Source: Oceanimonas baumannii (GTDB lineage Bacteria > Pseudomonadota > Gammaproteobacteria > Enterobacterales > Aeromonadaceae). Taken from it: a stretch of 64,000 nt of DNA. A program made the position numbers and the translations under genes. The stretch spans positions 1 to 64,000 of the forward strand of contig NZ_NQJF01000012.1 of NCBI RefSeq assembly GCF_002245495.1, in the 5' to 3' direction. Below are positions 56,115-64,000 of the stretch, in pieces (position 1 is the first letter of the stretch; each line of letters begins with the position of its first letter). Below the pieces are notes generated by a model that had not been told where the DNA came from, searched no databases, and worked only from the letters and a program-made list of their open reading frames with translations.

Positions 56115-57645
56115 TCAGCCATCACCGGTCATTATCGGGCAACAAACAGCAGAATGGAGAAATGTGGTTCAGGTAGCACGTCAAGGGGCTCATCTTTCCT
56201 TGTCTGCCTGTGCCTGGGAGCGGATTAACTTAGCCCGCCGGGCTGTTGAGACTTTCTCTGACTCTGGCCAACCCTATTATGGTATCAATACTGGTCTGGG
56301 TGCCCTGTGTCACGTCGTGCTCGACCGTAGCCAGCTACAGCAACTCTCTTGGCACACCCTGATGAGTCATTCCTGTGGCATCGGTGAACCACTCAAGCGG
56401 GAGCAGGTACGAGCCATCATTTGTGCGGCGGTGATTAACTACAGTCACGGTTGCTCCGGGGTTAGTCCAGAGGTTGTTGAGGGGCTTATCCGCCTGCTCA
56501 ACGAGGATATTGTGCCTCGGGTGCCTGCCCAAGGCTCCGTCGGCTACCTGAGTCATATGGCACACATAGGGTTGGCCCTGCTGGGTGAGGGGGAAGTTGA
56601 GTTCCGCGGCCGGGTAATGCCGGCTCGGCAGGCGCTGGATGCTATCGGAATGGAGGCGGTGATACTTGGGCCCAAGGATGGCCTCAGCCTGGTTAACGGT
56701 ACTCCGGCCATGACCGGCCTGGCTTGCCTGACACTTGCAGACGCCACTCGGCTGGCCTTTTGGGCTGATGTTATCGGTGCCATGAGCTTTGAGGCTTTGC
56801 GGGGTCAACTCGATGCCTTGTCGCCGGCGGTGATTCAACGCAAGACGCACAGAGGCGTTCAGCAAAGTAGTGAGAATTTGCGCCGGTTGTTGCAGGACAG
56901 CCAGGTGCTGGCCCGGAGTCAGGGAGAGCATCTGCAGGATGCTCTTAGTTTGAGATCCATTCCTCAGGTGCACGGGGCTTGTCGAGATCAACTGACACAC
57001 GCTGTGGGACAGGTGAATGCCGAGCTGAACTCTGCAACTGATAACCCAATGCTGATCAAGGAAGAGGGAGAATATCGCGTTATTTCCCAGGCTAATCCCC
57101 ATGGAGAATCCGTGGCCATGGCCTGCGATCTGCTGGCGATTGCCGTCTGTGAGTGGAGTTCTATTTCCGAGCGGCGTAGTTTCCGTCTGGTTACTCCTCA
57201 AGCCAACAAGTTACCACCCTTCCTGACCTACGGCAGTGGGGTCAAGTCAGGCATGATGATAGCGCAATATTCGGCTTCGTCTCTGGTGGCTGACAACAAG
57301 CGCCTAGCGCAACCGGCAGTGACTGATAATTACCTGACTTCGGGGTTGCAGGAAGACCACCTGAGTTTGGGGGAAAGCAGTGCATTGAAGCTTGATAAGG
57401 CGCTGGATAACGCATTCCACGTACTGGCCATCGAATACCTGTTGGCCGCCCAAGCATTTGACTTGATTGAACAACCGTTATTTGGCTGCGGCACCGGATT
57501 GGCCTGGCGGCAACTGAGAGAGCGTGTTGCCTTCTATGAAGAAGAACACTCGCTTCACCTGGATATTCGCGCAACCTATGAATTGCTGCGGGATGAATCA
57601 TCGTTAGCGGCACTGTGCCGGCTATTTCCTCAACTGAATGCCTGA
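56107..57645 (+). CDS. Histidase-family lyase lacking the MIO tripeptide
   Basis: A 512-aa member of the histidine/phenylalanine ammonia-lyase family. Many histidase residues remain: Tyr58 in YGINTG, His88, Asn197 in VNGT, Gln277, Arg283 and Glu416 in QEDH. Canonical [14 protein letters not shown] is here GSVG-YLSHMAH (143-153): the Ala-Ser-Gly that makes the MIO electrophile is cleanly absent. The essential Tyr280 is Leu280, the Phe of GNFH is Pro331, and Asn of GVNSG is Lys380. It cannot work as a normal histidase. It may be an ergothionase-like trimethylammonia-lyase, another enzyme or a pseudoenzyme. GGGAGG precedes the ATG, which lies inside the transporter gene. Confidence 0.88.
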   Translation: MNNQPSPVIIGQQTAEWRNVVQVARQGAHLSLSACAWERINLARRAVETFSDSGQPYYGINTGLGALCHVVLDRSQLQQLSWHTLMSHSCGIGEPLKREQVRAIICAAVINYSHGCSGVSPEVVEGLIRLLNEDIVPRVPAQGSVGYLSHMAHIGLALLGEGEVEFRGRVMPARQALDAIGMEAVILGPKDGLSLVNGTPAMTGLACLTLADATRLAFWADVIGAMSFEALRGQLDALSPAVIQRKTHRGVQQSSENLRRLLQDSQVLARSQGEHLQDALSLRSIPQVHGACRDQLTHAVGQVNAELNSATDNPMLIKEEGEYRVISQANPHGESVAMACDLLAIAVCEWSSISERRSFRLVTPQANKLPPFLTYGSGVKSGMMIAQYSASSLVADNKRLAQPAVTDNYLTSGLQEDHLSLGESSALKLDKALDNAFHVLAIEYLLAAQAFDLIEQPLFGCGTGLAWRQLRERVAFYEEEHSLHLDIRATYELLRDESSLAALCRLFPQLNA

Positions 57646-57657
57646 GGTAGTTAACTT

Positions 57658-59190
57658 ATGTCAAACATTGTTATCAATCCCGGAAAAATGACCCTGGCCG
57701 AGATGCGCAAAGCCTATCAGCGGCCGGTCAAGCTGGCGCTGGACAGCGCCACTCATGGCGCAATTCAGGCCTCTGTGGACTGTGTGAACCGTATGGTGGC
57801 AGAGGATCGCACCGTGTACGGCATCAACACCGGTTTTGGCCTGCTGGCCAACACCCGCATTCAGCCCGAGGATCTGGAAACCCTGCAGCGCTCTCTGGTG
57901 CTGTCCCATGCCACCGGCCTGGGGGAACTGGTCAGCGATGATCTGGTGCGGTTGATCATGGTGCTCAAGATCAACGGCCTGGCCCGGGGCTTTTCCGGCA
58001 TCCGGCTGGAAGTGCTGGAGGCGCTGATGGCGCTGGTTAATCACGAGGTTTATCCCTGCATTCCCGGTAAGGGCTCGGTGGGAGCATCCGGCGATCTGGC
58101 ACCTCTGGCGCACATGAGCTGTGTGCTGCTGGGCGAAGGCCATGCCCGCTACCAGGGCGATATCATCAGTGCCGGTCAGGCGCTGGAGATCGCCGGCCTC
58201 AAGCCCATGGGGTTGGCACCCAAGGAAGGCCTGGCGCTGCTTAACGGCACTCAGGTGTCCACCGCTTTTGCCCTGCGCGGCCTGTTCGAGGCGGAAGACT
58301 TGTTCGCCAGTGCCATTGCTGTGGGCGGCCTGACGGTTGAAGCCACCCTGAGTTCCCGCCGTCCGTTCGACCCGCGCATTCATGCCGTGCGTGGCCAGCA
58401 GGGGCAGATCGACTCCGCCGCAGCTTACCGCCATGTGCTGGGCGAGGCGAGCGAGCTCAGCCGCTCTCACGTTAATTGTGCCAAGGTGCAGGATCCGTAC
58501 TCCCTGCGCTGTCAGCCCCAGGTGATGGGTGCCTGCCTGACGCAACTGCGTCAGGCCGCGGAAGTGCTGCTGATTGAAGGCAATGCCGTGTCCGACAACC
58601 CCTTGGTGTTTGCCGACGACAACGACGTTATCTCCGGTGGTAATTTCCATGCCGAGCCGGTGGCCATGGCTGCCGACAACCTGGCGCTGGCCATTGCCGA
58701 AATCGGCTCTTTGAGTGAGCGCCGGGTGTCGCTGATGATGGATACACATATGTCGGGACTGCCTCCCTTCCTGGTGGAAAATGGCGGCGTTAATTCCGGC
58801 TTTATGATTGCCCAGGTCACGGCGGCGGCACTGGCGTCCGACAACAAGGCACTGGCACATCCGCACTCGGTGGACTCACTGCCCACGTCCGCCAATCAGG
58901 AAGACCATGTGTCCATGGCTCCCAACGGTGGTCGCCGGCTGTGGGACATGGCGGAGAACACCCGCGGCGTGCTGGCTATCGAATGGCTGGCGGCCTGTCA
59001 GGGGCTGGATTTCCGCGGTGGCATGAAGACCACCGAGTCGCTGGAGCAGGCGCGCCAGACCCTGCGTGAGCGAGTGAGCTATTACGACAAGGACCGTTTC
59101 TTTGGCCCGGATATCGAGCAGGCTAACGCCTTGCTCAAGGATAACGTGCTTAGTCACCTGGTACCGCCGGGGCTACTGCCCAGCCACTGA
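57658..59190 (+). CDS. hutH: Histidine ammonia-lyase
   Basis: A 510-aa histidase converting L-histidine to urocanate and ammonia. The MIO-forming Ala-Ser-Gly is at 143-145 in [14 protein letters not shown]. The catalytic set is complete: Tyr54 in VYGINTGFG, His84, Asn in [23 protein letters not shown] and NQEDH. It starts 12 bp after the MIO-less paralogue and is clearly a separate, older and higher-GC copy, not a recent tandem duplicate. Confidence 0.98.
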   Translation: MSNIVINPGKMTLAEMRKAYQRPVKLALDSATHGAIQASVDCVNRMVAEDRTVYGINTGFGLLANTRIQPEDLETLQRSLVLSHATGLGELVSDDLVRLIMVLKINGLARGFSGIRLEVLEALMALVNHEVYPCIPGKGSVGASGDLAPLAHMSCVLLGEGHARYQGDIISAGQALEIAGLKPMGLAPKEGLALLNGTQVSTAFALRGLFEAEDLFASAIAVGGLTVEATLSSRRPFDPRIHAVRGQQGQIDSAAAYRHVLGEASELSRSHVNCAKVQDPYSLRCQPQVMGACLTQLRQAAEVLLIEGNAVSDNPLVFADDNDVISGGNFHAEPVAMAADNLALAIAEIGSLSERRVSLMMDTHMSGLPPFLVENGGVNSGFMIAQVTAAALASDNKALAHPHSVDSLPTSANQEDHVSMAPNGGRRLWDMAENTRGVLAIEWLAACQGLDFRGGMKTTESLEQARQTLRERVSYYDKDRFFGPDIEQANALLKDNVLSHLVPPGLLPSH

Positions 59191-59206
59191 TATAGTGAGT
59201 TATCTG

Positions 59207-59238
59207 TTTAAAAAAGCTGCTTCGGCAGCTTTTTTTAT
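59207..59238 (+). terminator. hut operon terminator
   Basis: AAAAGCTGC-TTCG-GCAGCTTTT with a long T-run, about 20 bp after the hutH stop. Confidence 0.93.
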
Positions 59239-59364
59239 GGGGGGATGAATTGCTGATCAGGACCATGACTCTCAGTTGTTAAAAAGTTAAAAATTAAATT
59301 GAAATAACATTACAAATAAAAAACAATACGCAAAAAGTTAACCGTTATCATTTGGGTTTGTTGT

Positions 59365-61461
59365 ATGTCTTTTTCAGGGAAAGTGAAGCCGACCGGGCTT
59401 CGTCGTCGTCCGCTCAGTATTTTTATCACCATGGCACTGATGCCCCCCATGCCAGTGGCGGCGCAGGAGATGGCCAGTACTCAGCTGAACCAGATCGTGG
59501 TGGAAGGAGACTGGCTGGGGACACCCGATAAGAAAGCCGTAAAAACCTATACCGGTGCCCGTAATGTGGTCGACAGCGAACAGCTGCATGAGCGCGGGGC
59601 CCTGAACCTGGAAGACGCCCTTCGCCAGGTGCCGGGGGTTCAGGTGCTGGATGAAACCGGCACCGGCATTCTGCCCAATATCGGGGTACGTGGTCTGAAC
59701 CCGCTGCGTAGTGAACGAGTGCAACTGCTGGTGGATGGTTATCCGGTGGCCATTGGCCCCTACACCAATGTGGGCGTATCGTTGTTCCCGGTAACCCTGC
59801 CCAGTCTGGAGGCGGTGGATGTGGTGCGTGGCGGAGCCGCCGTGCACTATGGGCCCAATAATGTGGGCGGCGTACTCAATCTGATCACCAAACCCATTCC
59901 CAATACGTTTGAACAAACCCTGCGCGAGCGGTTATTGATCGCCGAGGGGAGTGGCCATGTGCTTACCGATACCTATTATCGTGCCGGTGGTTTCGTCACC
60001 GATAATCTGGGTCTGCAGTTTCAGGCCAACCTGCAAAAGGGCAACGGCTTTCGGGATCATTCCGATACCGAGGTGCAGAACTACATTCTCGATGTCGACT
60101 ATTTCGCCGACGACATTAACGAGTTCAAGGCCCAGCTGCAGTATTACGATGTGACCGCCGATTTACCCGGTGCCCTGAGCCCGGCGGCTTATGAGGATAA
60201 CCGTAACCGGTCTCAGCGTCCTTACGATAGCTATGATGCCGATATGTGGCGGGCTAACCTGACCTGGATTCATACGCCTGATGACTCGCTGGAATTTCAG
60301 TGGCGCAACTTCGCTCACCGGGCGGATCGGACCTTCTTTTTTGGTCAGGATCTGACATCCGGCGGTAACTGGGCCAATCCCGAGGCGGCAGCCAGCCATG
60401 TCGCCGACTCACCCCGTACTTTTCATGTTTACGGTACCGAGCCGCGAGTAACCAAACAGCTGGGTAACCATACACTGATGCTGGGAGGACGTTATGTGCG
60501 GGAAGAAGTGGAGTTCGACGTTAACCGTCTGACCCTGGCCGATGGCAGCTACAACGATACAGTGCGGGACTGGGACTTCACCACCAATGCCTATGCTGCC
60601 TATATCAGCGATACCATCAGTCTTCTGGATGAGCGGCTGACCCTGACCCCGGGGATCCGTTACGAAGCGGTGCGGACCGATTACCGGGATGAGAACTCCG
60701 GTGCACTCAGCGACAACCATGCTTCCGAATGGCTACCTGGCCTGACCGTGGGCCTGCAAGCTACCGATGAGGTGTTCCTGTTTGCCAATGCCCAGCGTTC
60801 ACTGGTGCCGGTGCAGACCGCCCAGGTGATCCGCGAAGGCTCGGTAGCTAACGAAACCGCCTGGAACTACGAGCTGGGGGCCCGCTGGCAGCCCTACAGT
60901 AACCTGGAAGCAACGGCCACTGTGTTCCGCATCGATTATCAGGATCAAATTCAGTACAACAAGGCACAAAACCGGTACGAGAACCTGGGCGAAACCCGTC
61001 AGCAGGGTCTTGAGCTGGAAGGCCGCTGGTCCCCCATGACCGGGCTGGAACTGGGCCTGGGTTATACCTTCCTCGACAGTGAGCAACTGAGCGGAGACAA
61101 CATCGGCAAAGAACTGCCTAATGCGCCTCGCCATCAGGCCAGCGCCGATGCTGTCTACCGCACCGGTCTGTGGAGCGCCAGTGCGACGGCGCTTTATGCC
61201 GGCAACAGTTTCAGTGATGCTGCCAATACCGTTAATGAGGACGGCATGGGCAGCGTTGGTGAACTGCCGTCTTACACCCTGGTCAATACTCGACTGGGCC
61301 GGGATTTCCCCTTGGATAACGGCATGATCCTGAATGTGGGTGTGGGCGTAAACAACCTGCTGGATGACGAGGCGTATTTCCGCGGTGTTGATGTCAGCCC
61401 GGTGGGGCGGGTGCCGATGCCGGGCCGTACTTATGTACTGGAAGGACAACTCAATTTCTAA
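59365..61461 (+). CDS. TonB-dependent outer-membrane receptor (FecA-like siderophore type)
   Basis: A 698-aa receptor with a signal peptide (to PVAA-QE), a TonB-box-like NQIVVEG (about 42-48) and a plug domain (~60-180) with GALNLEDALRQVPGVQV, IGVRGLNPLRSERVQLLVDGYP, VVRGGAAVHYGPNNVGGVLNL. A 22-strand barrel follows, ending with Phe (VLEGQLNF). The plug resembles iron-dicitrate receptors, but there is no N-terminal signalling domain and no fecIR nearby. A half Fur-like GTTATCATT lies at about 59345. The ligand is unproven. A link with the hut operon upstream is possible only by position. Confidence 0.87.
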   Translation: MSFSGKVKPTGLRRRPLSIFITMALMPPMPVAAQEMASTQLNQIVVEGDWLGTPDKKAVKTYTGARNVVDSEQLHERGALNLEDALRQVPGVQVLDETGTGILPNIGVRGLNPLRSERVQLLVDGYPVAIGPYTNVGVSLFPVTLPSLEAVDVVRGGAAVHYGPNNVGGVLNLITKPIPNTFEQTLRERLLIAEGSGHVLTDTYYRAGGFVTDNLGLQFQANLQKGNGFRDHSDTEVQNYILDVDYFADDINEFKAQLQYYDVTADLPGALSPAAYEDNRNRSQRPYDSYDADMWRANLTWIHTPDDSLEFQWRNFAHRADRTFFFGQDLTSGGNWANPEAAASHVADSPRTFHVYGTEPRVTKQLGNHTLMLGGRYVREEVEFDVNRLTLADGSYNDTVRDWDFTTNAYAAYISDTISLLDERLTLTPGIRYEAVRTDYRDENSGALSDNHASEWLPGLTVGLQATDEVFLFANAQRSLVPVQTAQVIREGSVANETAWNYELGARWQPYSNLEATATVFRIDYQDQIQYNKAQNRYENLGETRQQGLELEGRWSPMTGLELGLGYTFLDSEQLSGDNIGKELPNAPRHQASADAVYRTGLWSASATALYAGNSFSDAANTVNEDGMGSVGELPSYTLVNTRLGRDFPLDNGMILNVGVGVNNLLDDEAYFRGVDVSPVGRVPMPGRTYVLEGQLNF

Positions 61462-61493
61462 GGCGGAGCATGCAGGACGCACAGTGCACCGTT

Positions 61494-61525
61494 ATGGGAC
61501 TGACTTCTCAGTCCCTGTTTTTTTA
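61494..61525 (+). terminator. Terminator of the TonB receptor gene
   Basis: GGGACTGA-CTTC-TCAGTCCC followed by TGTTTTTTT, about 35 bp after the stop. Confidence 0.9.
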
Positions 61526-61672
61526 TCCAGTATGACCATACTGGAGCCACCTCTTTTTCAGCGCCGCGGAAGGTAGTTGAGGAAGGTAGTTGATGGCGAA
61601 TGTCAAAACGCATATTCAGGTGGCCATTGGCCTGCCCGCTGCCGGTATGATGTGGGCGGGAGAAGTGCGCTA

Positions 61673-61770
61673 TCCACTCGCACCGGCTTGTGGAGCGCCG
61701 GTGCGACGGCGTTTTATGCCGGCAACACTGTTAATGCAACCGGCTGCGAAGGTTCTGTAGGTTACTTTTT
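61673..61770 (+). pseudogene. Decayed fragment of a second TonB-receptor copy
   Basis: The plus strand here translates to RTGLWSAGATAFYAGN-TVNATGCEGSVGYF. This matches residues ~594-632 of the intact receptor (RTGLWSASATALYAGN...TVNEDGMGSVGEL), with a six-residue gap. The DNA is also very similar to 61157-61260. The piece lacks any start or barrel continuation and runs into the 3' end of the convergent OmpA gene. It is a leftover of a tandem duplication or recombination. Confidence 0.8.
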
Positions 61771-63207
61771 GTCAGAGCGGAGCACCAGCTCCACACGGCG
61801 ATTCAGCTGCTGGCCTGCTTCGTTGGCATTGCTGGCAACAGGGCTGTACTCGCCATTACCATGGGCTGCTAACTGGCTGGCGGCGATCTGGTATTGCTCG
61901 GTGAGCTGTTTTATCACTGCCGCCGCGCGGCGCTGTGACAGGCTCTGGTTATAGCGGTTGTCGCCCTTATCGTCGGTGTGGCCGACCACGTAAAAATCCA
62001 GCTTCGGGTGCTGCTTAAGATAGCTTGCCAGCACTTCCAGTACGGGCTTGGACTCTGGCAGCATCTGGTCACTGTCGTAATCGAATAGCAAGCCTTCCAG
62101 GGTAGCCTTGCCGGATTGGGTAATGGCCTTGGTGAGGGCATTGAGGTCAATGACAACCCTGTCGTCTTTCAGTGCCGAGAGCTCCATCACTCGCACAGTG
62201 GTGTCTGCTGGCGTGCCATCGTAGCGGCCCTGGGCATAGATATCGAAATATACATCACCGCCAGGGCGGCTCAGTTTAAATAGCTGATAGTCCTGCCATT
62301 CATCGGTATTATCATCCTGATGTAACCCCATGGACTTTATCAGTTCGGCATCGTCACCACAGGCTTTACCCTCGCAATGGAATACGGACTCAGCGGCCAG
62401 CTTGTTGGCAGCGGCGGCGTAGTTACTGCTGATTTCAAACAGCGAGTATTCTTCTGGCATCTGATAACGTATCTCGGTGAGTTTGGCATCGAGTGGCTGG
62501 GTCTGATAACCGGCTGCAGACATGCCGACGATCACAGGGACTTGGGTAAAATTGGTTTGCTTGTAGCGACTGATGAAACTGCCGGGCATGCGGCCAAGCA
62601 GCGGATGATCTGCCGAGTCCTGACTATCTTCACTGCGTCTGTCTTTTATCTCCACCTCTTGTGGAGCCTGCAGTAAAAACGCCGGGTTTGCCTCAATCAG
62701 ACCCAGTGGCTCGGGAATACTCTCAAGGGTAACAAGCTGTACCTTGGTATAACGGTCCTCTCGGTGAAAGGCATAGATGACGCTGTAAACATCCCCGCTG
62801 GAACCAGTTAGCTTTGCCGCCACATATGCGCCGGGATAACTGGTATCTACGGTTATCCTAGGTGCCAACTGGTCCCTTAGGGCATAAGGATCACCGCAGG
62901 CTTCCTGCTGGCATTGAAACACTATCTCAGCATTTAGTTTGTTAAGTTGTGCCAGATAGTTATTGATAACCAGCTCCAACGTATAGCTGTCTGGAAGCTC
63001 GAAACTGTGTTGGGTCAGTTTGCCTGACACCGGCAAAACGGAGAGCTTGTCTTCATCAACGGCGGTAATGAGTTCGAATGGCGTAAAATGAATGTGTTTT
63101 TCTGCGGGGTATTTGGCATCCGGGAAGGTGCTGAAAAGCGTACTGGCAGAGGCACTGAAGGCAGTAACAGCCAAAAATACTGCACTCAATAAAGTATTTT
63201 GTCCCAT
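61762..63207 (-). CDS. OmpA-family protein with a duplicated DUF4892-like module
   Basis: A 481-aa exported protein with a signal peptide to about SASA-STL. Two similar modules follow. Module 1 (~25-185) has SYTLELVINNYLAQLNKLNAEIVFQC with EACGD; module 2 (~215-345) has EYSLFEISSNYAAAANKLAAESVFHC with KACGD. Each has two cysteines likely to form a disulfide. The C-terminal ~120 residues are an OmpA/Pal peptidoglycan-binding domain (LLFDYDSDQMLPESKPVLEVLA, VVGHTDDKGDNRYNQSLSQRRAAAV). DUF4892-type proteins usually have one module. It probably links the outer membrane to the wall. Confidence 0.85.
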   Translation of the reverse strand: MGQNTLLSAVFLAVTAFSASASTLFSTFPDAKYPAEKHIHFTPFELITAVDEDKLSVLPVSGKLTQHSFELPDSYTLELVINNYLAQLNKLNAEIVFQCQQEACGDPYALRDQLAPRITVDTSYPGAYVAAKLTGSSGDVYSVIYAFHREDRYTKVQLVTLESIPEPLGLIEANPAFLLQAPQEVEIKDRRSEDSQDSADHPLLGRMPGSFISRYKQTNFTQVPVIVGMSAAGYQTQPLDAKLTEIRYQMPEEYSLFEISSNYAAAANKLAAESVFHCEGKACGDDAELIKSMGLHQDDNTDEWQDYQLFKLSRPGGDVYFDIYAQGRYDGTPADTTVRVMELSALKDDRVVIDLNALTKAITQSGKATLEGLLFDYDSDQMLPESKPVLEVLASYLKQHPKLDFYVVGHTDDKGDNRYNQSLSQRRAAAVIKQLTEQYQIAASQLAAHGNGEYSPVASNANEAGQQLNRRVELVLRSDKK

Positions 63208-63757
63208 AAAAAACCTTTTCAGCGGGCTGAATCTTACTTTAGCGTATTAATTAAGAGAGCAGGATGATACTACAAAATAATCAAGATGATAGCCTAAGTT
63301 TATGTTTAATCTAAATATTTATCATGATAAATATATGGGTATACGAACTTGCACCAGCGTACACTTGGAGAGAGTTTTGACTTACTAGCTGAGTTAAAGC
63401 AACTTTACCATTGCGAATGGACGGTTTTTAAGCAAAACATTATCATACACGGATGAACAGCATATCAGTCGCGTGTTTTTCAGATTAAACACAAAAGCCA
63501 GAGCCCTGCGTCTCTTCGACCTCTAAAGACTATATTGCGATAGTAAATCACCTCGATACTCAAATCGAAGTCGAATTGCTGAGGGCAAAAAGGCAGTAAC
63601 TGACGCCGCCAAGGCTGGTGGCTTGAATGCTTACAGCGAGACTGTTTCAAAGGCCAGTACGCGTAAGTAACCAGCACAAGTAAGGTTAAAGGCCATTGTT
63701 ATAAATGGCCTATTCCTGTTTCTGGATAAATAACTTAGTTCTTCAGAGGTTTGTAAT
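63208..63757. other. AT-rich gene-free region
   Basis: 550 bp of low-GC DNA without a convincing gene. It contains a 20-bp perfect palindrome (63315-63334) and a hairpin AGGCCATT-GTTATA-AATGGCCT (~63689-63710) just before the last gene. It should hold the promoters of the OmpA-family gene (left) and the partial gene (right). Confidence 0.5.
63315..63334. promoter_or_regulatory. 20-bp perfect palindrome (operator candidate)
   Basis: ATATTTATCATGATAAATAT is its own reverse complement over 20 bp, 108 bp upstream of the OmpA-family start. The TTATCATGATAA centre looks like a dimeric regulator site. The protein that binds it is unknown. Confidence 0.5.
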
Positions 63758-64000
63758 ATGTCATTTCGCTTGATGCCATCGTTCTCAAAATCAGCTTGCA
63801 CCCGCGTCGCACTGGGTATGTTTCTTTTGGGAGCTACCTTCACTTTAATGGCAGAGGAAAAATCCGGCTATGACTTGTTATTGGAAATGACCCCTAAGCC
63901 TCATGAGATTGAATTGGCGCGCAAAGGTGTGGCGGAAGCCAATATCGATAAGCCTTGGGAAAGGGCTTGCCCCTATCGAGAGCTAACAGGCACTGCTGAA
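63758..64000 (+). CDS. Secreted protein of unknown function, 5' end only
   Basis: 81 codons are open to the right edge. It starts ATG at 63758 with AGAGG 8 nt upstream. Residues 1-32 form a signal peptide (RLMPSFSKSACTR, then VALGMFLLGATFTLMA, then EEKS). The mature part reads GYDLLLEMTPKPHEIELARKG...WERACPYRELTG and is hydrophilic. I do not recognise the family. It lies in low-GC DNA and may belong to an acquired segment continuing to the right. Confidence 0.75.
   Translation, partial: MSFRLMPSFSKSACTRVALGMFLLGATFTLMAEEKSGYDLLLEMTPKPHEIELARKGVAEANIDKPWERACPYRELTGTAE

Noticed and set aside
57661-58866. A 401-codon minus-strand frame opposite hutH
   Set aside because: It is a shadow frame of a gene with full catalytic motifs on the plus strand.
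56107-59190. The two histidase-family genes as a recent tandem duplication
   Set aside because: The proteins are strongly diverged, differ in active-site residues and apparently in base composition, so separate origin or very old divergence is more likely.
59300-59364. Fur box upstream of the TonB receptor
   Set aside because: Only a half-site (GTTATCATT) is visible, so it is mentioned with the gene but not called.
61577-61954. A 125-codon plus-strand frame as a real gene
   Set aside because: Its middle is the TonB-receptor remnant and its second half is antisense to the OmpA gene. There is no credible start context.

Overview
The window is a gammaproteobacterial chromosome segment. It most likely comes from the Aeromonadales (Oceanimonas, Oceanisphaera or Zobellella type); that name is inferred from gene order and protein resemblance, not from a search. 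The rRNA tail, tRNAs, holD-rimI, pyrBI with its attenuator, prfC-tatD-deo-smp-serB-radA and rsd-hemE all follow familiar enterobacterial/Vibrio/Aeromonas neighbourhoods. Most of it is GC-rich core genome. Lower-GC patches lie at about 25.0-25.4 kb, 27.8-28.9 kb, 54.5-57.6 kb and after 63.2 kb.

Layout. 0-0.5 kb: end of an rRNA operon (23S 3' end, 5S, tRNA-Asp). 0.6-4.1 kb: a LysR regulator divergent from a YfcC-type carrier and an aspartoacylase, probably an N-acyl-amino-acid uptake module. 4.5-7.5 kb: a secreted serine hydrolase followed by an orphan two-partner-secretion TpsB. 7.5-9.1 kb: pyrBI with a leader peptide and attenuator. 9.2-13.5 kb: tRNA-Trp, holD-rimI, an M23 peptidase, an Nramp-like carrier without the usual metal motif, and mtfA. 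13.9-16.9 kb: pntAB. 17-25 kb: another serine hydrolase, azlCD, a three-gene oxyanion-type ABC importer with a fused permease, an SDR reductase and the urate hydroxylase puuD. 25.4-35.5 kb: tapT, prfC, a damaged lipoprotein gene, yjjV, nupC-deoC-deoB-deoD, smp and serB. 35.5-41.3 kb: two PilZ proteins around radA, then rsd and hemE. 41.4-45.5 kb: mepM and the divergent, Zur-controlled znuA/znuCB. 45.7-48.5 kb: a UDG-family protein, a 2-hydroxyacid dehydrogenase, yjaG and a MarR regulator. 48.6-59.2 kb: the histidine-utilisation region. 59.3-61.5 kb: a TonB-dependent receptor with a decayed fragment of a second copy behind it. 61.8-63.2 kb: an OmpA-family protein with a duplicated N-terminal module. 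A cut-off secreted-protein gene ends the window.

The most interesting part is the hut region. HutC, two further HutC-type operators and a CRP-like site frame a divergent YjiH-type membrane protein and hutI-hutU-(BCCT transporter)-(lyase paralogue)-hutH. The extra lyase keeps the histidase fold but has lost exactly the Ala-Ser-Gly tripeptide that forms the MIO electrophile, together with the catalytic Tyr. It is translationally coupled to a transporter of the betaine/carnitine/choline class. A lyase that needs no MIO can still expel trimethylamine from a quaternary amine, as ergothionase does. I therefore infer a betaine side-branch, for hercynine (histidine betaine) or ergothioneine, feeding (thio)urocanate into HutU and HutI. 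No hutG or hutF is seen in the window.
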